Assembly: GCF_902488535.1 (NCBI RefSeq)
Contig: NZ_CABTWO010000018.1
Location: 1-42,455, forward strand
DNA: 42,455 nucleotides
Direction: 5' to 3'
Origin: an uncultured Mobiluncus sp.
GTDB lineage: Bacteria; Actinomycetota; Actinomycetes; Actinomycetales; Actinomycetaceae
Under the pieces are notes generated by a model, which saw nothing but the letters and a program-made list of their open reading frames with translations, had not been told where the DNA came from and ran no database searches. The position numbers and the translations under genes were made by a program. Shown one piece after another: positions 26,030-33,308 of this stretch; positions within the stretch are counted from its first letter, which is position 1; every line of letters starts with the position of its first letter.

Positions 26030-26690
26030 CGATTCAGTGTTGCGGGTGATTTTTGCCGATGATGACCCCCTCTATATGGAGCAGGAAAGCATTCTCCTCC
26101 GTAGACAGCCGAGCCTAGACCTGGTGGGTACGGCTAATTGCGGGACTGCACTGCTGGAATTGGCCTCGCGAGTCGAGTGGGATGTGGCACTGCTGGATAT
26201 TGGGATGCCTGGTTTGGATGGTATCGCCACTTTGCAACGGCTCCTAGAACAGCGCCCTGAAGCGGTGGTACTCATGCTGACCGCTTTTGAGCGTCCCGAA
26301 ACCTTACGCCAGGCGCTCGAGACCGGGGCTAAAGGATTTTTGACCAAGGACACACCGTCAGAGGAAATCGCCGAACTCATTCACCGCGCTTATAAAGGAA
26401 AAACCGTGTTGGACGACCGTCCGTTGGATATGCTGCGAGACTTTTACCTGCAAGGAGAGCCTGAACCTGTTGACCCCGAATTTGCCCGCCGCTTAGAGGA
26501 TCTGCCCCCGCGACTGCGCAAAGTTGCCGACTGTCTGGCCCAGTCAATGACAAACCGGGAAATCTCCCGGGCGACTGGGCTCGCCGAAAACACAGTCGGA
26601 AGCTATGTCCGTGATGTCATCACCGAACTCGGAGCACGGCGCGGCGAAATCGCCGTGAAAATGGGGCAACTGGAGTTAAGGACGGAGTAA
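26016..26690 (+). CDS. LuxR/NarL-type response regulator
   Basis: 224 residues. The receiver domain has the acidic pocket FADDDP, phospho-acceptor Asp 61 (LLDIGMPGLDG) and conserved Lys 111 (FLTKD). A C-terminal helix-turn-helix follows: MTNREISRATGLAENTVGSYVRDVITELG. The frame opens at 25929, but TTG 26016 has GAGGAAGGGGA five to six bases upstream and starts directly before the receiver, so it is chosen. It partners the preceding kinase and probably binds the dyads in the divergent region. Confidence 0.9.
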   Translation: MHNNNDSVLRVIFADDDPLYMEQESILLRRQPSLDLVGTANCGTALLELASRVEWDVALLDIGMPGLDGIATLQRLLEQRPEAVVLMLTAFERPETLRQALETGAKGFLTKDTPSEEIAELIHRAYKGKTVLDDRPLDMLRDFYLQGEPEPVDPEFARRLEDLPPRLRKVADCLAQSMTNREISRATGLAENTVGSYVRDVITELGARRGEIAVKMGQLELRTE

Positions 26691-26971
26691 CTCCTAAACG
26701 TGTAACTGACCACCGACATGAAAACTAACACTTGGAGCTCTGATGATGGCGATAGGGGATTATGCAAAGTAAGAGTACCCCCCTGGGAAGTGCCTGCGCT
26801 CCAGTGGGGCGGAGTCAAGGAATCACATCTGTTCCGTTACTTCAAGAACCGTTGACCAATTGGACGGGATCGTTTTGCTGCCCAAAGAGTAAGCCAGCGC
26901 CCTGGTGATCTGTCACGGTGCGGGGTAGCCGCTACACTAGTAAAGATGAGAGTGGGCGGAGGTGATTGAGC
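26691..26971. other. Cassette right end and intergenic region
   Basis: About 280 bases without a supported gene. A possible weak hairpin around 26788-26822 (CCCCCTGG with CCAGTGGGG, one bulge) could end the two-component transcript. The right 40-bp repeat lies at 26861-26900, and the promoter of the methyltransferase genes should lie in 26901-26957. Confidence 0.5.
26861..26900. repeat. Right copy of 40-bp direct repeat (attR-like)
   Basis: Repeats the rraA 3' end, including its stop codon, with one mismatch; the sequence immediately upstream shows no further resemblance to rraA. It marks the right boundary of the putative cassette. Confidence 0.9.
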
Positions 26972-27826
26972 GTGAAGAATCCGGAACCCGTAGTGAAGTG
27001 GGCTGGGGGAAAGCGGCAGTTGCTGGACCGTATCATCGGGCGTGCGCCAGCCCAGTACAATCATTATTTTGAGCCGTTTCTGGGTGGCGGTGCGGTTCTG
27101 TTCAATTTGCAACCGCCAAAGGTGACCGTAAACGATATAAATGCAGCGCTCATGAGCCTTTACCGGCGTATTCAGACAGACCCTGAGGGGATTATTGACG
27201 CGGTTAATGCGATTGATGGTGCGTTGCCTCGGGAGAAAGAGCCCGCCAGCAAGTATTTTTACACGCTGCGTAGCCGCTACAACGATTTAATCCGTAAACA
27301 AGATTATGGGCTGGAATCGGACGCGTTGATGCTGTTCTTAAATAAGCATTGTTTCAACGGGTTGTATCGGGTCAATGCAAAAGGGGAGTTCAACGTCCCT
27401 TATAACGGGTCTACCGCTCCGTCTCTCAACGAGGACAACATTTATGCCGTTTCCAGAATGCTCCAGGGTGCAACTTTGCTCAATGTTGACTTTGAGCAGG
27501 CTTGTCGGGACGCGGGCAGAGGTGATTTTGTTTTTCTCGATAGTCCTTATGCGCCTATCAAGGCCGATAGTTTTCTGGACTACACCAAAGAGGGGTTCCA
27601 TAAAGAGGACCACGAACGTCTGGCAGTTTTATTTAAGGATTTGGATAAACGGGGTTGTTTTGTCATGCTCACCAACCATGATACGCGCCTGATTCGGGAC
27701 CTATATAAAGACTACAGAATTGATGTCGTGTCGGTACGGCGCGCAATTAATTCCGATGCCTCGAAGCGGAGAGGAACCGAAGTCATCGTCACCAATTATC
27801 TGGGAGCCCCGGATGACGAAAGCTGA
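26972..27826 (+). CDS. Dam/DpnM-type adenine DNA methyltransferase (GATC)
   Basis: A class alpha N6-adenine methyltransferase. SAM-binding motif VVKWAGGKRQLL at the N-terminus, FEPFLGGGAVLF, and the catalytic tetrapeptide read as DSPY (FVFLDSPYAPIK, about residues 190-193) instead of the usual DPPY. Length 284 fits DpnM/Dam. GTG 26972 is preferred because GGAGGT lies eight bases upstream; TTG 26966 is too close to it. It overlaps the next methyltransferase by 14 bases. The gene order M-A-R is that of the DpnII system, which protects GATC sites. Confidence 0.9.
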   Translation: MKNPEPVVKWAGGKRQLLDRIIGRAPAQYNHYFEPFLGGGAVLFNLQPPKVTVNDINAALMSLYRRIQTDPEGIIDAVNAIDGALPREKEPASKYFYTLRSRYNDLIRKQDYGLESDALMLFLNKHCFNGLYRVNAKGEFNVPYNGSTAPSLNEDNIYAVSRMLQGATLLNVDFEQACRDAGRGDFVFLDSPYAPIKADSFLDYTKEGFHKEDHERLAVLFKDLDKRGCFVMLTNHDTRLIRDLYKDYRIDVVSVRRAINSDASKRRGTEVIVTNYLGAPDDES

Positions 27827-28637
27827 GGCATCAACCATATTCTTTCAAACCCCCACGGCGAAGCTGATTCTTGCAGATGTTTTTGATGCTCTGGAAAACC
27901 TTGAGGAACAGAGCATTGACATGATTTTTGCTGACCCACCGTATTTTCTCTCCAATGATGGAATTTCTTGCTCTGGCGGTAAACAGGTATCGGTAAACAA
28001 GGGCGATTGGGACAAAGGGCTGCCACTGTCAGAAAAACACGAGTTCAACCGACACTGGATTCGTGAATGCAAGCGTGTCTTGAAACGAGACGGCAGCATC
28101 TGGATTTCCGGCACGTTCCACAACATTTATTCCATCGGTTTTGCTTTAGAACAAGAACGATTCAAGATACTGAACAACATCACCTGGCAGAAACTCAATC
28201 CCCCTCCCAATCTAGGTTGCCGGTGCTTCACGCATTCCACGGAAACCGTCATTTGGGCACGTAAGGACGAAAAGAAAGCTAAGCACAAGTTTAACTACAG
28301 TTTGATGAAAGAGCTCAACGGTGGAAAACAGATGAAGGACGTTTGGCAAGGAACGCTGACTCCCAAAAATGAAAAGGTTTTCGGCAAACACCCCACCCAG
28401 AAACCTGAGTACCTGTTGGAAAGGATCATACTGGCTTCAACCAATGAAGGGGATTTGGTGCTGGATCCGTTTGTGGGATCTGGGACGACGATGGTGGTAG
28501 CAAACCGACTGGGACGTAGTGGCATCGGCATTGACAACAACCCTGAATACCTTGAAATTGCTAAAAAACGACTGCTGGGTTTGACTTCAACCCCAGAAAA
28601 AGCAGCTATGCAGCAGAAGGGACAAACAGTTGCGTGA
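27813..28637 (+). CDS. DpnA-type second adenine methyltransferase
   Basis: A class beta N6-adenine methyltransferase, 274 residues. The catalytic motif comes first, DMIFADPPYFLSNDGISCSGGK, then the target-recognition region, then the SAM motif LDPFVGSGTTMVVANRLGR near the C-terminus. In the DpnII system this enzyme also methylates single-stranded GATC and helps the locus survive transfer by transformation. ATG 27813, with GGGAG upstream, lies inside the end of the previous gene; the stop overlaps the endonuclease start. Confidence 0.9.
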   Translation: MTKAEASTIFFQTPTAKLILADVFDALENLEEQSIDMIFADPPYFLSNDGISCSGGKQVSVNKGDWDKGLPLSEKHEFNRHWIRECKRVLKRDGSIWISGTFHNIYSIGFALEQERFKILNNITWQKLNPPPNLGCRCFTHSTETVIWARKDEKKAKHKFNYSLMKELNGGKQMKDVWQGTLTPKNEKVFGKHPTQKPEYLLERIILASTNEGDLVLDPFVGSGTTMVVANRLGRSGIGIDNNPEYLEIAKKRLLGLTSTPEKAAMQQKGQTVA

Positions 28638-29514
28638 TTTTGAAACTTGGATTGGTAATTTCAAAGAATCTATTGCCACCTATGACTACTATGCTGATTG
28701 GGATAAGATATTTAGGCAAACTGACAGTATTAAGGTTGAGTTAAACATTCTTAATTCACTGGTCGGTTCAAAGAACATCTATTCTGATTTCATGAATCTA
28801 ATCTCGCGTTACCCAGAGGTACGTCGAGCTATCCCTATCTTAATCGCAAAACGTGAGACCACGATTTCAGTCCTGGATCCCGATGACGGTTACCACTTTT
28901 TCGAATTTTCAGCAGTTCATCTCAGTGACCAAGACTGTGCTTTGTTCATGGAAAAAAGCGGGTTGTTTAATCTGATTAGCAACCGTATCGTAGACAATCT
29001 TTACGACTATGTGACCGGGGTTGAAGCGGGGCTTGATTCAAACGCTCGGAAGAACCGGGGCGGGCACCTCATGGAGGACCTCGTTGAAAGTTACTTGAAA
29101 AAGGCGGGGCTCCGCTGTGAAAAGGGCAGCCGAAAGAAGCCCGATCCCGGTACCTATTGTAAAGAACTGAACACCAATAATCTGCGGTTGTGGGGTTTGA
29201 ACATGGATCCTCTAACCAATAGCGGCAAAAGTTCTAAGCGCTTTGACTTCGTGGTTTGCACTGATACTACGGTTTTTGGGATTGAGACGAATTTTTACGG
29301 TTCTGGAGGCTCAAAACTAAACGAGACCGCCCGTTCCTACAAATAACTTGCCCAGGAAGCTCAACAAATTCCAGGTTTTCAATACGTCTGGTTCACTGAT
29401 GGCAAAGGATGGAACAGCGCGCGGGGGAATCTACGGGAAACCTTTGAAAATATGGAGCACATTTACTCAATTAGCGATTTAGAAAATGATATCTGTACAA
29501 CAATATTTTGCTAA
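28630..29514 (+). pseudogene. DpnII/MboI-type restriction endonuclease with nonsense codon
   Basis: The frame starts at TTG 28630 (AAGGGA upstream) and gives 238 residues to an ochre stop at 29344-29346. It continues in the same frame, without any shift, for 55 more codons (LAQEAQQIPGFQYVWFTDGKGW...) to TAA at 29512-29514. The total of about 294 codons matches the usual DpnII length near 288. The motif DFVV (Asp 206) ... GIETNFYGSGGSKLNETARSYK contains the PD-(D/E)XK-like active site, which is upstream of the stop. The lost C-terminal fifth is conserved in the family, so the product is probably inactive; an ancestral GAA (Glu) to TAA change is a likely origin. Confidence 0.85.
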
Positions 29515-29884
29515 ATAATTTGCAGTAAATAGCTTTAACAGAATGAGAAATCGTACTAAATGTTTATTACAACACAGTTTGACGCCAACTGTAATGTTTG
29601 TAAGGCAACAGTACTGCTTATAGGTGATCCTTGTGGTATCTGGCCAAAATTATGGGGGCGTCAAGCCCCTATAGTCAGCTTTCCGCATACCAGTTCTTTC
29701 CCCACAAATTTAAAAGAATTGTAAGAATCAGCAGGTGAGGAGAGGAGCGACTGCGTGCGTAGATACTGAGCAACCTTGAGGTGCACCAAAAGAAGCATGC
29801 GAAAAAGGCCAGATTTTAAATAAGTGTGGTGTTTACTTGCGATTTTTTGATTTTACATCAGCAAAATCGATATATGATTTCATC
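29515..29884. other. Intergenic region before the ABC operon
   Basis: About 370 AT-rich bases without a supported gene. It holds a neat hairpin at 29651-29673 and a -10-like TATGAT at 29873-29878 that ends six bases before the ATPase start codon, so that gene may be transcribed leaderless. Confidence 0.45.
29651..29673 (+). terminator. Hairpin, possible terminator of the R-M operon
   Basis: TATGGGGGC and GCCCCTATA pair over nine positions (one G-T wobble) around a five-base loop. No T-run follows, so it is only a candidate terminator. Confidence 0.4.
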
Positions 29885-30607
29885 ATGCTCACCGTCAGCA
29901 GTCTTAGCTATGCGTACGGGCAGAAAAGCCGCCCGTCCCTGACGGATGTTTCGTTTCAAGTCGGTTCGGGCGTTACGGTCTTGATGGGAGAAAACGGGGC
30001 TGGCAAGTCCACCTTGATGCGTTGTATTCAGGGTGAACTCAAACCCCTTCCGGGCGCACAAATTCAGTACGAGGGCAGAGAAGCTCCTGCATATTTACCG
30101 CAAGATCCGCGTTGGATAGGTCGTTACAAGGTTATTGACTTATTACGCTATTCGGCTTGGTGGCGTGGTGTGCCATCGTCAGAACGTGCTCGCCGGGTTG
30201 CCGAGGTCATTGCGGAGTTTTCACTTTCTGACCTGGCAGAAAAGCGGTTGAACGAGCTCTCGGGCGGACAGTATCGGCGCGTAATGCTCGCACAATCGGT
30301 ATGTGCCAGGCCAAGCGTAGTTTTGCTCGATGAACCCTTGACTGGTTTAGACATTGGGGCGCGTGAATCCCTGATTAATTGTGTGGCACAGTTGGGTCGT
30401 TCTCGCGTTGTCGTGGTGTCCACTCACGAGGTCGAGGTGTTTGAACCGGTAGCGGACTACGTGGTTATTCTGCGGGGTGGGCGTTGCGGTTTCGCAGGCA
30501 AAATGAGCGACGTAACCCGTGAAATCACTGATTCTGTGTCCGGTGAGAAATCAACATCATTGTTACGAGTACTGTATGACCGGGTTCATCAGGGAAACTC
30601 GTCATGA
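29885..30607 (+). CDS. ABC transporter ATPase
   Basis: 240 residues from ATG 29885; the frame opens earlier at 29837 but that extension is not conserved-looking. Walker A GENGAGKST, signature LSGGQYRRVMLAQSV, Walker B VVLLDEPLTGLD, switch His VVSTHE. The start codon has no good ribosome binding site and lies right after a -10-like TATGAT, suggesting a leaderless message. It overlaps the next membrane protein gene by four bases; together with the third gene it forms a small ABC-2-like exporter of unknown substrate. Confidence 0.85.
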   Translation: MLTVSSLSYAYGQKSRPSLTDVSFQVGSGVTVLMGENGAGKSTLMRCIQGELKPLPGAQIQYEGREAPAYLPQDPRWIGRYKVIDLLRYSAWWRGVPSSERARRVAEVIAEFSLSDLAEKRLNELSGGQYRRVMLAQSVCARPSVVLLDEPLTGLDIGARESLINCVAQLGRSRVVVVSTHEVEVFEPVADYVVILRGGRCGFAGKMSDVTREITDSVSGEKSTSLLRVLYDRVHQGNSS

Positions 30608-31674
30608 TTCAGCTCAAGTATTCCTATGCCCTGAAGATGTTGCCGTTGGCGATGATTGTGGGTTTGTTTCCGCTGTTTTCGCGTGGCTTATTCTGGAGTG
30701 AGGATTGGTTGGGGGCAGCGGATTTTTCGGTGGTCTGCGTCGCTCTAATGGCTCCGCTCTGCCTGCTGACGGGTAGCTTGGAGTTAATTCACCACCGTAA
30801 AAATGGCTGTCAGAATTTATGGCCACGCCGGGTGTGGAACCGGCAAGTGCTGGCTTTTGGTCTCATCAATAGTCTGCCGTATGTGTTGGCAATAGCGGTA
30901 CTGTATCTGGTCGTGACGGTGTTTACAGCCGTGGGCCATGCCACTTTTGGGTTGCTAAATCCGTGGTCGTTCCTCTCCATGGTGTCGGTCATACTAATGG
31001 CCTCATATTTAGGTGTTTTTGTCGGCAATATCGTTTTGAGCTATGTTTTTCCACCCCTTTTAGCGCTGTTATGGTTTGCGGCCTACAACTGGCTCGGTTT
31101 CCCCTACTATTTTTTCCTGCCTGGAGGTGCCACGGAACCGTTAACCGGTTACACCTACAACCTGACGTTCAAGCCCATTCAGTGGCTGTTCGCCCTGATT
31201 ATCGTGGTGCTTTCGGCTCTGGGGATCTTGTTTCCTCGCCTGTGGTGGGCAGTTGTGGCTGGTATCGGCGCTTCGAGTTTAATCTTCTCTGCTTGGTTTA
31301 CGACTACGAGCTTGAGTCCTTTCATCCCTCTGCCTCAAGATTCTGCCGTGTGTGCGACATCTGGGGAGGTAAAGGTGTGCGTGGCTCCAGAATCAAAACG
31401 ATATCTTTCCGCGGTGATGCGAGAATACGATTTAGCTAAGGGCTGGTTCGATGAGCACGAGATAGCTCTGGAGGTGAAACGGATAACCACATTCGGACCT
31501 GATACACACGCCTGTTCGTCGCTGCTTGTTGTCCCGCAAAGGGCAGATACCCAGCACATCGAGCACACAGATATCGAGAGTGCCTACATCGCGAGGCTGC
31601 TTGATTGCAAAGTGATTCCTGAGCCTAAATATCGGCACTTACAAGACGAGATTTGGCTCGGAACCGTAAATTAA
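30604..31674 (+). CDS. ABC-associated membrane protein with extracytoplasmic Cys domain
   Basis: 356 residues: about six membrane helices in the first 240 (for example LKMLPLAMIVGLFPLFSRGLFW, VILMASYLGVFVGNIVLSYVFPPLLALLWF, WWAVVAGIGASSLIFSAWF), then a hydrophilic C-terminal domain of about 115 residues with four cysteines (VCATSGEVKVC, CSSLLVV, LLDCKV). The topology suggests that this domain lies outside and may hold two disulfides. The family is not recognised. It is coupled to the ATPase gene by a four-base overlap, and a second membrane protein follows 34 bases later. Confidence 0.7.
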   Translation: MIQLKYSYALKMLPLAMIVGLFPLFSRGLFWSEDWLGAADFSVVCVALMAPLCLLTGSLELIHHRKNGCQNLWPRRVWNRQVLAFGLINSLPYVLAIAVLYLVVTVFTAVGHATFGLLNPWSFLSMVSVILMASYLGVFVGNIVLSYVFPPLLALLWFAAYNWLGFPYYFFLPGGATEPLTGYTYNLTFKPIQWLFALIIVVLSALGILFPRLWWAVVAGIGASSLIFSAWFTTTSLSPFIPLPQDSAVCATSGEVKVCVAPESKRYLSAVMREYDLAKGWFDEHEIALEVKRITTFGPDTHACSSLLVVPQRADTQHIEHTDIESAYIARLLDCKVIPEPKYRHLQDEIWLGTVN

Positions 31675-31708
31675 CTGATTCTCAGCTCTCGAAGGAGGCG
31701 AACTAGCC

Positions 31709-32350
31709 GTGGAACGTGGTAAAACCCCACCGGGATTTGTGCTGTTTGTTAAGTCTCGCGATTACCGCGTCTTTGGTGTTGCTGTTCTCTTGCCTGCGCT
31801 CCTGGTAGCTTTTTCGCCAGCGTTCCTGACCGAGGTTCCGCTGCGTGCGGGTGTCTCTGTATTCCTGCTTCCCATCACCGCGGCCTCCGGCGCGCTGATT
31901 CTGCCCCTGCTCTTGGCCGTTCCAGGCAACCTGGAACTAACGCAAACTCGACGGCTCCGGCTCAGCCGCCTAGCCTTGCTGATAATAGTCATTACTGGCT
32001 ATGCCGTAGCTACCGCTCTAATACTGTTCATTCTCGCGATATTTACCCACAGTTTCGATGCCGTGTACTTTACTTCAGTTGTCTTGGTGGCCGTACGTAA
32101 CGAACTGTTTTTGGTTTCACTAGGAGTGATTGTCGGCTGTGTCCTCGGCGCATCCTACGCCACTATTCCGGGCATAATCTATCTCGGAGCAGTCTTGATT
32201 TTTGGCACTTTAGATACCGCCAGCACTCCCGTATTTTGGAATATCCTGCTACAGTCGGTAAGTAGTTTCCCCACTTGGCTTTTGGTAGGTCTAATAACGT
32301 TAGTATCCCTCGTGATTTACACTCGGTTTGATTACAAAAATCTTCACTGA
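31709..32350 (+). CDS. Hydrophobic ABC-associated membrane protein
   Basis: 213 residues from GTG 31709 with GAAGGAGG about ten bases upstream. About six helices, including VFGVAVLLPALLVAFSPAFL, LLIIVITGYAVATALILFILAIF and WLLVGLITLVSLVIY. It has no recognised domain; position and strand make it the second membrane component of the preceding ABC system. It closes the operon. Confidence 0.7.
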   Translation: MERGKTPPGFVLFVKSRDYRVFGVAVLLPALLVAFSPAFLTEVPLRAGVSVFLLPITAASGALILPLLLAVPGNLELTQTRRLRLSRLALLIIVITGYAVATALILFILAIFTHSFDAVYFTSVVLVAVRNELFLVSLGVIVGCVLGASYATIPGIIYLGAVLIFGTLDTASTPVFWNILLQSVSSFPTWLLVGLITLVSLVIYTRFDYKNLH

Positions 32351-32434
32351 ACTTTAGGTTTTCGATATCGTTTCGATTGCCCGTTTCAACCACGGCTCGA
32401 TAGTTTTTAGTTTGGTTTTAATTGCGAAAGGGGA

Positions 32435-32689
32435 CTAGCCCACTTGGGCGAGGAAGCGCGATTCTGAGGGTGCTTCCGGGGCGTCGGGGACGTGGAAAGC
32501 GGCGCGGAGACGCGCACCAACCTGCGCGCTGCAGCCGACGAACAGATATTCCAGATTCCGCAGGTGGGTGACTTTGCCGACCTTGGTTCCCTCCGGGTTG
32601 TAGATGCCGATTTGGGCACCCACGTAGCGTTTTGAACTGTCCCAGGTTTTGTTCCGTTTGAGTAGATGGGAAAATCTGGGACAGTTCAG
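32435..32689 (-). pseudogene. Orphan C-terminal gene fragment
   Basis: A minus-strand frame opens after a TAG and ends at TAG 32435, with protein-like composition and core-like base composition (YVGAQIGIYNPEGTKVGKV, LRNLEYLFVGCSAQVGARLRAAF). There is no start with a ribosome binding site, and its upstream part runs through the 13-bp inverted repeat, so it is probably the stump of a larger gene. The family is not recognised. Confidence 0.35.
32633..32688. repeat. 13-bp perfect inverted repeats, 56 bp end to end
   Basis: TGAACTGTCCCAG at 32633-32645 and CTGGGACAGTTCA at 32676-32688 face each other across 30 bases. The arms resemble terminal repeats of insertion sequences, so this may be an internally deleted element or an excision scar; a simple long-loop hairpin is the alternative. 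Confidence 0.5.
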
Positions 32690-32703
32690 CTAAACATAAA
32701 ACC

Positions 32704-33105
32704 CTACTCACCCAAGGCATCAAAACCCGCAGCGCCTAACCCCCACTTCGCGCTCAAATTGACATGATGCACCACGTATCTACGTACTTTACGGGTGCGT
32801 ACTGGGGCAGACACGTCACGGGCGAGCGGGATCTTCTTCGCTGCCACGGCGTGAGCACAAAAACGGCGAGCAAGAGCGATGTTGGCTTCCACATCACGAG
32901 AAAACGGCGAGCAGATATACACCAGTGGCCGATACCCGTATGTGGCGCGCTGCAGATTCTTCAACGCCTGATAGGTATTCAAATCAAGATATCCCTCCGT
33001 GTTGCGGCGCTCATCTAACGTCTTGTTCATCGCCCACACTCCTCGCGCCTGCATGTGTGCCTTTGTTCGAAAAGCTGATTGCAAATGTTTGTGGTTGGTA
33101 CTCAT
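32704..33105 (-). pseudogene. DUF4406/DUF7768-like protein gene, frameshifted
   Basis: A good start (ATG 33105, AAGGAG upstream) leads to RPLVYICSPFSRDVEANIALARRFCAHAVAAKKIPLA, which matches the beginning of the phage-associated DUF4406/DUF7768 nucleotide-binding-like fold. The expected continuation (PHL..PQ..) is lost in this frame but appears one base over as VTCLPQYAPVKYVDT, ending at TGA 32754, exactly where a 12-base insertion-sequence-end match begins. A one-base indel near 32810 plus truncation by an element is the simplest reading. Confidence 0.6.
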
Positions 33106-33185
33106 AACCGGCTCCTTTCCGAGAGCCAGCTAGCGACAAAGTTTGAGGGCTCTTGCTAATACGTAATACGTCCCTGAAACATGCC

Positions 33186-33217
33186 AAAACCGTACGGGTT
33201 GGTACCCATCCGGTTTT
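33186..33217. terminator. Interrupted hairpin
   Basis: AAAACCG-TAC-GGGT-TGGT-ACCC-ATC-CGGTTTT forms a two-part stem with internal mismatches. It lies downstream of the seven-gene minus-strand operon and could end its transcript (TTTT on one side). Confidence 0.4.
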
Positions 33218-33308
33218 AGCGATACTTCTATATCAGTGGTTTCTCATTGGCGGGAAGTCATGTGATTGAGCCAGCTCGGTATTTACCTCGATAAAAACTG
33301 TTTTGCGT

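Larger units (their letters stand above)
19361..26900. mobile_element. Putative inserted cassette (RiPP locus plus two-component system)
   Basis: A segment bounded by 40-bp direct repeats, the left one being the 3' end of rraA and the right one an orphan copy without the rest of the gene. This is the footprint left by site-specific integration into a gene 3' end. Cargo: two ABC ATPase/permease pairs, an M50 protease, a ThiF-like enzyme, a tiny peptide gene, and a histidine kinase with response regulator. The RiPP genes are distinctly more AT-rich than the flanking core genes. No integrase, transposase or replication gene is seen, so mobilisation would have to be in trans or the recombinase has been lost. 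Confidence 0.65.
32351..33308. other. Decayed region with gene relics and insertion scars
   Basis: Nearly 1 kb between two operons. It contains a truncated minus-strand frame (32435-32689), a 13-bp inverted repeat pair (32633-32688), a 12-base match to the insertion-sequence end seen at 42287 (at 32747-32758), a frameshifted DUF4406-like gene (32754-33105) and a hairpin (33186-33217). Nothing here looks like a complete gene. Confidence 0.6.

Noticed and set aside
29397..29514. Separate small gene after the endonuclease stop
   Set aside because: It is in frame with the endonuclease and reads as its missing C-terminus, with no own ribosome binding site.
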